Positions 8,161-16,800 of a stretch of 64,000 nt of DNA are shown here, in pieces. The notes under the pieces were generated by a model, which ran no database searches, had not been told where the DNA came from, and was given only the letters and a program-made list of their open reading frames with translations. The stretch's first letter is position 1; each line of letters begins with the position of its first letter. Origin of the DNA: Giardia muris (Eukaryota > Fornicata > Diplomonadida > Hexamitidae); assembly GCA_006247105.1 (NCBI GenBank), contig CM016927.1, positions 372,001 to 436,000 of the forward strand, given 5' to 3'. The position numbers were made by a program, and so were the translations under genes.

Positions 8161-9471
8161 CTAGAGACGCATGCTTGCTCTAGAATCGATGAGTTGACAC
8201 GCCCGTTGAGCCACCTCAACGGCCTCTGGGACTCCCGAGCGTCGAGCATAGTCGCAGGCCGTAGCTCCTGTTCGATCAGTCTTCCCGGCCTCTGAGGCAA
8301 GAAGCATGATCAGTGGAACGTCACCATTCTGACATGCAAGCATGAGACCGGTCACCCCACTGCGGGAGGCAAGTCCGCACTCACGTTTCATCAACATGCG
8401 CACGCAAGCGATATGACCACGCTGTGCAGCAAAGAGTAGCGCCGTCCAGCCCTCAGTATTCTGCTCTCCTGCTTCTACATCTGCAAGAACTGTGACACAG
8501 GCATCAAATCCGTTTTGAGCGGCAAGCATCAAGGCTGTGCATCCTGTGAGTGTTCTCTCCCGTGCTTCTGAAAGAAGAAGCTTGACACAATCCACATGTC
8601 CGGCCTGAGCTGCTGCCATAAGAGCTGTCCGACCATCATTATCGTGGATACATGCTTCCTTCCCACGCAGTAATTCGACGCATGAAACATGCCCACGCTG
8701 GGCGGAAAGAATCAGGGCTGTTGCTCCCGTATCTTGTTGCAAGCCGGCTTCATACGCACTCAATAAAGAGACACAGTCTGAATGCCCGTTCAGCGCAGCA
8801 CAGATCAGAGCTGTTCTTCGCTCTGTATTACGAGCTCCTCGCTCCAGAGATAGAAGTACCTCGACACAGTCTGCATGACCGTCGAGTGCAGCATACATGA
8901 GAGCAGTCCAACCTCCAGCGTCACGAAGCCCCGCTTCTGCTTCTTTGAGAACCCGAACACAGTCCACGTATCCCTTTTGAGCCGCAACCATCAACGCAGA
9001 CTGCTGATTCCGCAGGGGATCTGCGACTATATGCCCTGCCTCTTCAAGAAGAACTTCAACGCATTCTGCATGGCCTCTTTCTACAGCAAGGAAAAGGGCC
9101 GTTTGCCCGAGAACGTCCTGTCGGCCACCCTCTTTCTCGACAAGCTTCCTGACGGATGCAGCATCTCCGCTTATGGCTGCATACATGAGTGCGGTGCGTC
9201 CATTGGCATCGCAAAGTCCAGCCTCATCAAGCAGAAGATCCAGACACGTCGTTATCCCGCTTTCCAAGGAGTACATCAGCGCAGTCCGACCGATGTCATC
9301 CTGCATCCGGCGTTCAGGGAGGAGAAGAGGTATGCAAACGTGATGGCCTCCTAGGGCCGCATGCATGAGCGCTGTTCGTCCATCGGGATCTTGGCAACCG
9401 AGCTCACTGAGGAACCGACTGATAGCCTCAGAATCGCCTTCGGCCGCGGCAGTCATTAGCCGAGTCTGCAT
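8161..9471 (-). CDS. Ankyrin-repeat protein (21.1-like), about 13 repeats
   Basis: The 436-residue protein is almost entirely ankyrin repeats of about 31-33 residues, beginning at residue 4 and running to about residue 425. Typical units read DGRTALMHAA followed by GHxxCVxxLL. The repeats contain many Cys at one fixed position in the second helix (ADCVEVLL, VDCVKLLL), as in Giardia 21.1 proteins. No kinase, coiled coil or membrane segment is visible. It probably acts as a protein-binding scaffold; the partner is unknown. It starts back to back with the next ankyrin gene, with just 5 bases between the two ATGs. The two may derive from an old inverted duplication, but their repeat sequences are already well diverged. 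Confidence 0.9.
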   Translation of the reverse strand: MQTRLMTAAAEGDSEAISRFLSELGCQDPDGRTALMHAALGGHHVCIPLLLPERRMQDDIGRTALMYSLESGITTCLDLLLDEAGLCDANGRTALMYAAISGDAASVRKLVEKEGGRQDVLGQTALFLAVERGHAECVEVLLEEAGHIVADPLRNQQSALMVAAQKGYVDCVRVLKEAEAGLRDAGGWTALMYAALDGHADCVEVLLSLERGARNTERRTALICAALNGHSDCVSLLSAYEAGLQQDTGATALILSAQRGHVSCVELLRGKEACIHDNDGRTALMAAAQAGHVDCVKLLLSEARERTLTGCTALMLAAQNGFDACVTVLADVEAGEQNTEGWTALLFAAQRGHIACVRMLMKRECGLASRSGVTGLMLACQNGDVPLIMLLASEAGKTDRTGATACDYARRSGVPEAVEVAQRACQLIDSRASMRL

Positions 9472-9476
9472 TTAAA
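9472..9476. promoter_or_regulatory. Five-base divergent start region (TTAAA)
   Basis: The sequence CATTTAAAATG holds the start codons of both flanking genes. The whole intergenic region is TTAAA, so both 5' untranslated regions can be at most a few bases unless transcription starts inside the opposite gene. Short A/T-rich initiators that drive transcription both ways are known in Giardia. Confidence 0.6.
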
Positions 9477-10862
9477 ATGTCGACTCAGCTAATGGAAGCC
9501 GCATACTCTGGAGACCTGACCTCAATCGATGCGCATCTCTGGCTCACTGAGCAGGAGGATCTTGTGGGAAAGACGGCACTAATGTATGCGGCACGACGAG
9601 GCCAAGCAGGAGCCGTGGAACGGCTTATCCCGCATGAAGCCGGAAGAACAGACCAGGACGGCTGGTCCGCTCTGATGTGGGCCGCCTGGGAGGGGCATCT
9701 CGACTGTGCCCGCCCCCTTGTGCCCTTTGAGGCCGGTAAGGCTGATGAGGCCGGATGGACCGCCTTAATGTGTGCAGCTTGGCGTGGCCATACTGAGATC
9801 GTGCTACTATTGTCTGAGCACGAGGTAGGGATGCAGGATGGTGAAGGATGGACGGCGCTGATGTGCGCCGCCTGGAATGGACAGACGGACTGTGTCCGAG
9901 TTCTCTCTAATCTAGAACATGGAAAGACTGATATGCGTGGCTGGACCGCACTGATGTGTGCGTCTTGGAAGGGGCATGAGGCGTCCGTGCGCCTCCTCCT
10001 TGATGAGGCTGGTATGAGTGATCCCGATGGTTGGACTGCTCTTCTTGCTGCCTCATGGAACAATAAGATGGACTGTGCTTCCATCCTCACACCTCATGAG
10101 GCTGGAATCCTTATTCCGAATGGGAATGTCGTTAAACTTCTAACATCAGCACGTGGTCATACCGAGTTTCGGAGGATACATGGGCAACTGGACGAGGCTG
10201 TCATTCGTTCTCGACGTGAAAGCCCCGTGGGTGGTACTGAGCCATTGCTTCTGCAAGATAGACCAGAACTCATTTCTGCTTCAAGTGGCTCTAGTGCATG
10301 TGATGCGGAGACGCAGACGACGTCTCCGGAGTCGTCCGAGGACTGTACTCTTGCTCGACAAAGGGTTGCATATTTACAACAGAGTTATGCTCGGTCCCAA
10401 GAACTTCTAACCATGCTCCTAGCGGGGAATGCGTCGGATAATCAAACGGAAGCCGTCAAACAGCTCATTACATTACAGGACCAGCTTCGCCACAAGGACC
10501 TCGAGCTTGCGGAGCTTCGTGCACAAATCAAGGCCCAGGACTTAGAAGAGACTTCATTGGCAAGGATAGATTTCACTTCGAACGCACCAAGAGGGACGAG
10601 GAGCGAGAGTAGGGGGGGATCCAATCCGCGTGTCATTTTGACACCCGAGGTCCAACAGGGTCAGCAACGCGGTGAAGGGGTAAGCCTCTATCAGGAATCA
10701 CCGGAGTCGGTTGTTGACGCGTCAGTTTCGCGCCAGATCCTATACGAGTTTGCTAAGGTCAAGATTGAGCTAGAACGGCTCAAGCACCAACAACGTGGGC
10801 TCGCGGGGACTGTTGATGACCTGAGAGGCGACGTAACCACCCTTAAAGGGCGCCTCCAATAG
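9477..10862 (+). CDS. Ankyrin-repeat protein with C-terminal coiled coil (21.1-like)
   Basis: A 461-residue product. Residues 1 to about 215 are six or seven ankyrin repeats with a distinctive variant core WTALMCAAW or WSALMWAAW. The middle (about 230-300) is low-complexity. A coiled coil at about 300-365 and another at about 418-461 (ELERLKHQQRGLAG to the end) close the protein. This fits a Giardia scaffold protein of the 21.1 type. The repeats are more alike to each other (repeated CAAW) than those of the divergent neighbour, which suggests recent repeat expansion or gene conversion inside the gene. It converges on the giant kinase gene with a 12-base gap. Confidence 0.9.
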   Translation: MSTQLMEAAYSGDLTSIDAHLWLTEQEDLVGKTALMYAARRGQAGAVERLIPHEAGRTDQDGWSALMWAAWEGHLDCARPLVPFEAGKADEAGWTALMCAAWRGHTEIVLLLSEHEVGMQDGEGWTALMCAAWNGQTDCVRVLSNLEHGKTDMRGWTALMCASWKGHEASVRLLLDEAGMSDPDGWTALLAASWNNKMDCASILTPHEAGILIPNGNVVKLLTSARGHTEFRRIHGQLDEAVIRSRRESPVGGTEPLLLQDRPELISASSGSSACDAETQTTSPESSEDCTLARQRVAYLQQSYARSQELLTMLLAGNASDNQTEAVKQLITLQDQLRHKDLELAELRAQIKAQDLEETSLARIDFTSNAPRGTRSESRGGSNPRVILTPEVQQGQQRGEGVSLYQESPESVVDASVSRQILYEFAKVKIELERLKHQQRGLAGTVDDLRGDVTTLKGRLQ

Positions 10863-10874
10863 TTCAATCACTCG

Positions 10875-13800
10875 CTACTTCGGTGTGTAGTTCCCGACGA
10901 TGGCGAGGCGTAGAGACCGCGGGGACGCCTTCACTGCGTGAGTGATAGACCCGCAGATCCTACAGAAGAAGAGCTCCCAACCATCCTTCATGGGGAGACG
11001 GTTGAGAGGGGCCCGCATTTCGTCGAGTGTTGATGTGTCGATCTTCTCGTCCAACAGGTCCATCGAAATGCTTTCCGCCACCGTCATCAGGCTATAGATG
11101 CTGCTAGTCGTCGCCGTCCAATTACTTATCGTCCCTGTGGCTCGGACAAAGAGCCAGAAGAGTCGGATCAATTTAATCCCATGAAGGGCGGCATGCAGGT
11201 TTAACAGGGTTCGACAGCTATGGGTGGGGCATGCGCCATTTAAGGGCGGCCTCAAGCTTGGGGTGTATGTGCAATTGCAAAGGGTGTATTGCACTTGGGC
11301 CTGAGGCTTAAGGATGAAGAACGTCTTTCCACAAAGGCATTGATATCTAGAAAGGCTGATTCGCGTATTGAGAAGACGCGCGATGGTCGGATTCAAGCGG
11401 ACGCCTTCGAGTGTCACGCTTCGAGTCATTGCCTTTAATTTCATGCCAGTCCGAGCCGTACTACTACTCCAATATAACAGAAAGTCGATGAACGATGCTG
11501 GGGGTGTCGATGTCGGTCGATGCCTTTTCACATGAAGGATCGCCGCGAAGACCGACAAACGGCGGAACTCCATCAGAGCTGCCACGCATAACCCTGCGGC
11601 AAATCCATTCCCATTGTCGTCGTAGAACAGACATCGGCATGAGTGTGCGACTGCTCGACGTATGGAATCCAGAGCCCCATCTAGGGCAGCAACGTAACTC
11701 GCATACTCTCCCCTTTCAAGGCTGAGCCGGCAGGAGTTGTCTGCGATCGCAAAGAGCTCCGATGCCGGTCGAACGTATTGGATCGTCGTTGCCGTCAATT
11801 GTTTCTTCGCCTGAAGGGACTTCTCCGTCGGCGAGAGGGTACAATCGACAACAAGATTGATATGTCGTGCATACAGGGTGTCGAGTCGAGTAAAGGCACT
11901 AAGAGACCCGAGCCAGATAAAGGCATCCATGATGTCTGTGATTGCTGGGGACTCGTCACCCTGATCGGGCTGGCTATAGATACGTAGAGGTGCCGGATGC
12001 TCCGGAGCGGTTGGGCCGGTACAGTCCCGTACGACGGAGACTTTTGGGGCTAATACCTCCTCCGGGTGCGTCAGACAGCTCTCTGCGCTCCCTATGACGC
12101 TATAGCAAAAGCTACTACTAAAGAACGGTTCGTTCGGGTGGGGCTCAAGATAGTAGCGCTCGGCTTTGAATGTGTACCCCACTGGGAAGTAGACCGTCAA
12201 GACGTGGGTGACCATTGTGATCACCTCACAAAGGTGAGGGCGAAAGGCAGGGTCTGGAACAAGGCAAAACTCAAGGAGATCGATCACCGGTTGACAGTTC
12301 CCAAGCATAGCCCGCTTCTCTGGAGAGAGCTTAATCCCTCGTACTAACCGAGCCAGTTGTTGGTTCCCCGCGAAAGTGAAGGAGGCAGCGGCGAAGTCAA
12401 GACTACCAGGGCGGCGGCGCATATAGCTTTCGTTTGTTACACGGATGAAGAATCGGATCCAGTCGGAATCGAAGAAAAGGATATCTCCAGTAAGTAGCTC
12501 ATAGAGGAAGCAGGCCGCAGACCAGACATCTGAGCTGGTCCCCGCTCCTCTGGGCTTCCGTCTATCGAAGCAGGAGCGAGTCCGTGCCAACATATTCGCA
12601 GATAGCAACATTTCCGGGGATTTGTTGTACTCAGTACCACGGTTGATTAGGGAGTAGGAGCTTTCCTCATCGTGAAAGATAAGAGATTCCCCGAAGTCTG
12701 CGATTGCAATCCGCAGCGGGAGAGAATCGGAGATCGAGAGGTTCGAGTAATCGTCAAAGAAGCGGCTGAGGAACCCACGACTCGGATTTGCATAGTCAAC
12801 GCGCTCAGTCTCGGCCTCCCGTTGCATCTTGGTGTACCAGTCGATCGTCCGGGGTTCGACAAACACGTTGTCCGCCTTGATGTCGTAATGGTTGATCCCA
12901 TTGTTGTGAAGGTAGTTCAGTTGCCGAAGGAAGCGGAGGTAGATAAGGAGGTACAGACGGATGTGCTTCATATACGAGAGCTCGTGTCCATAGACTGGTA
13001 GGTGGCGGTATTGGGTGGAGGAGTGATAGAGAAGGGTGATGCCCTCATCTTTGTAATCCTGTTCCGTCATGAGAAGCCGAAGCCGAAGGTCTCGAATGTT
13101 GGTCATATACTGCTGTAGTACAATGTAGTAACCGTCATCCTCAGTAAGGCCATAGTCATACATCCTTGTGCTCCCACGGTAATTCCCCAGGCGTTCCATG
13201 ATTGTGATCTCATTGAAGATGTCATGGACCACGCATCTATCATTCCCCGTGACAGGTTCCCGTTGGATCTTCACGGCTACCGGGAGCTGGAAGGACTGGA
13301 TTGATGCGTTCCCTGGTGTGGCAAGCGCAATGTTTCCGAAGTAGACCGAGCCGTAACTACCTTGAGCGGTCAAACGAAAATGCTCTGAGCTCGAGATGCA
13401 CCTGAATGCTGCATTCGCTAACGAATAACAGGTGAGTCGAAGTAGACGTTGCGCCCCAGTCGAGAGCTGCGCAGAGGCGAGTTGTGGGATGAGGCACTTA
13501 TTCTTTTCATTATTCAGATGTCTTCCCAGCATCCAAGGGATATTTAGCATCCCCTCGTTCGCCGGGTATTGAGAACAGTAACGCGCATCGAGCGTGTCCG
13601 TCTCCGGGACTATGAGGAGTTGTAAGATAAGTTTGATGAGTGCAAGGTGTAGCTCCTGATGGACATAGACGGGCGTATACCAGGCGGCATCCTGGTCGTT
13701 CTGGGCGCCGCCTTCTTCTTCGTGCGGTATTGGGTGGGTAGGGCCCCGATCAAGGGATTTCCGACTCCAACCTCCTACACCCAAGGAGGAGAGGACGGAG

Positions 13801-16800
13801 ATGCTGCGGCGATGGGCGGCATTTGCTTCTTGACGCATACCAAGTTTTGCCTTCCGTCGTAGCGTCTTCCATCTCCGACCTTGAACTGGATCAAGGGCTA
13901 GCGCGGTCTCCACTTCTGATGGATCCTTTGCCAATGGGACACATGTCCCGTCTTGGACCATCAAACCTGCCGCCTTCGTCTTCTGAAGGATCAGATGAAG
14001 CTTGGGATTAACGATGTGATCTTTGACCAGCGTTTCGATCTGCGAGATGGTCTGAGGCTCCGGATTTCCTGGGCTTGGAGTCGATGCACCCGTAACATCT
14101 TGAACCTTGACTTGGCTCCTTGCGGAGGGTAAGTCGATGTGGAAGCTAAACACTGGCTTTCCAACATCGAGGGGATCCGGTCTATCTTGTTGCTCGACCT
14201 CTGGGTTCTTGACTGGTGTTGTAAGATCAATACCCAAACGTAATGCCACCTCACCCCACCCATCAGAATCTGAATCTATGGGAGTTGAGATACCCCCCTT
14301 ATCCTCTCCACCATCTTGACTATCCCGCTTTTCAATTTGTAATGAGCTTTCCGTCGCAAACTTGATAGGCCTAAGTTCCGGTAAGTCGGAAAAGATGGAG
14401 AGGGTTGGAGACTCCGTGCTCTTTTTCTGAAAGCTCTCTCCCTCCGGTAGGGCGTCGATGTCCGTCTTTGTCGTCGTTCCTGAGCACTCTAGGACAGAGT
14501 ACTTGTAACCCTCCTCTGCGGGTGGGTTATGTAGTGGGTGCAATGGTGGGAGCGGGTCGTGGATTCTGAGTGGGAGTCGAAGACTACAAGGGGTATGTTC
14601 CCCTGTCTGCCCACTCTTAGTTACTGGTGTCGGACTCCCAGCGTCCCTCTTCTTCAACTGAAGAAGTGGAAGTGGAGTCTGTACAGATCCATCCAGAGGA
14701 CTATTCTCTATCACGTCCACACTATTGCAGGGTAGTTCCACTATGCAGGTGGCATCATCAGAATGCTCGAGGTCCTCGCAAAGCTTCTGATGCCACTCTT
14801 CTAACGCATCGTCCTGTGCACGCCTGATCCGCATGGCAATAGCTTCTCCATCCCGGATCTGTTTCCCATGCGTTTGTCGCTCTTGAAGCAAGCTCTCGGT
14901 ACTAATCTGAAGGACCAGGAACTGAAGGACACGAAGCTCATAGAAGTATTGGCGAAGAGGCTGGGAGCTTGTGCACGCAAGGGCGCGCAAGACATCCAGA
15001 TGTGCGGCAGCAATGTCCAGAAGAGTCACTTCGATGGTCGGATCTTCAAACACGTATCTCAGATCTCGTAGTCCCTCACTATACAGCCGAAGGAAGTAAT
15101 TGTAATGGAGGGAGACGTACTTCCGTAGCTCGCCTTGAGGGAAGAACGAGCTTATCCCAGGGATGCTGAAGAACTCTGCGATGGCCTGAAGAACCGCGAG
15201 GACAGAGTCCCGAATCCAACTTAAGGACTTCCGACGTACTTCCTTGGAAGAAACACCGTATAGGCTCCTCTTAGAAGTTCTTTCCTCCCGCCCCGATGAG
15301 ACCGCTGATGGACGCCCCATGATACGGACAGATGAAAGAAGAGCCTCATGCATCGTAAATAGGTATTGTGGGAAGACCCCGGACTTGAAGTCGAAAAGGA
15401 AAGACCAACTCGCGAGGACGTCGTGGTGGTCCTGCATATCGAAAAGCCTATGAGAAGAGGCGTCATGGCAGCTTTCCATCTGGACCAGGGGGTCGTGCTC
15501 ACGAATGCAAGCGGTCTGGGCGACACTTAACTGTGACTCTGTCGTACAAAGTCCCAGAAGTGGGTTTGAGAGGAGATGCTTCAACTTCGGTTCGTGTGTA
15601 TAGTCCGTCATCTCCTTCTTCCCAAGAGGATACCCCAGCTCAGGTAGGTTTGCGAAGATTGTCGCGTATACCTTTGAGGCTGGCGCCTCGACCGCTTGAA
15701 GCTCGACACGCGCGAGATTCGAGGTGGGAGAGCACGAGGCCCGAAAGGAAGGAACGTATGACGACGCAGACACTTGATCGTCGGGTTGGGGCGTGGCGGT
15801 GGCTGCACGAGTGGTAGGTGGCAGTCCTACAACTACGAATTCCTTCGAATCGGTGTTGCGAGCCTCGGAGAGGCGTTGCTGAGTGCTACGGAGAAGTCGC
15901 TGCTTAAGGAGGCGAATTAGAACGATGACGTATCGTGAGAACCGAATCCGGTATGTATTGAAGAGAGACATGCACTGATCCCAGTCTCGGAACAATCCAG
16001 AAAGCTCATCGATGACGCGCGTATTAAGAAAAAGGAGGCAACTGTACCGCCGGAGCCAGGTGGCGATCGAACTGTCGCCGATCAGGGTTTCATAGAGGGC
16101 AACGTCAATATTCTGCATCGAGGGGTCGGAAGTCTTCGGAATGAGGCTCTCGACCGTGGTGTAAGTCTCCCAGCACCCCGCCTCGCTCGAGAGCAGGACT
16201 AGGACGTCAAGAAGCCGTTGACTAACGGTGATGTACTGGAGGCGCGAGCGTACACGCTTCCGTTGCACAAGCTCAATGATTCGTAAGCATGAGGGTAGAA
16301 GAGAGACGGCCGCGAGCCCGCGGACCATAGGATTATGCTTGCAGGTCCCAAGGAAGTCGCTTGCAACGGCCAAGTAGCATGCAATATCGTCCAGAACCGA
16401 TAAGTAATGCGGGACCATGACAAGCTCTCGTAAGCGCTGGGATAGGATGTGGAACACAGGGCTATATGCCCTTCGTTGCGCCTCAAGCCTCTGGAGGATG
16501 AACATGTCATCGGGGAGGACGACGTTGCGACGGTACGCGAGAGTCTGATTATGAAATCCCTCAGGGCGTTCCTCCTTCGCCTCTGGCGAATCGACTGCCT
16601 TTCCGGTCTGGACGTCGACACGGTCGAGAACAAGATCAACGAAATCATACATCGAGCGCAAGAGCCGCCTCCAGTCATGGCGGATCGCCGCCTGGCTCGC
16701 GAGCGTGATCCGATTCATCAGAGTCGTAAGCGAGAGAAGGACACCGGGGCGAAAGCCTTCCTTCATGTGGTGTAGAGAGATAACGTCGGCGCAGACAACG

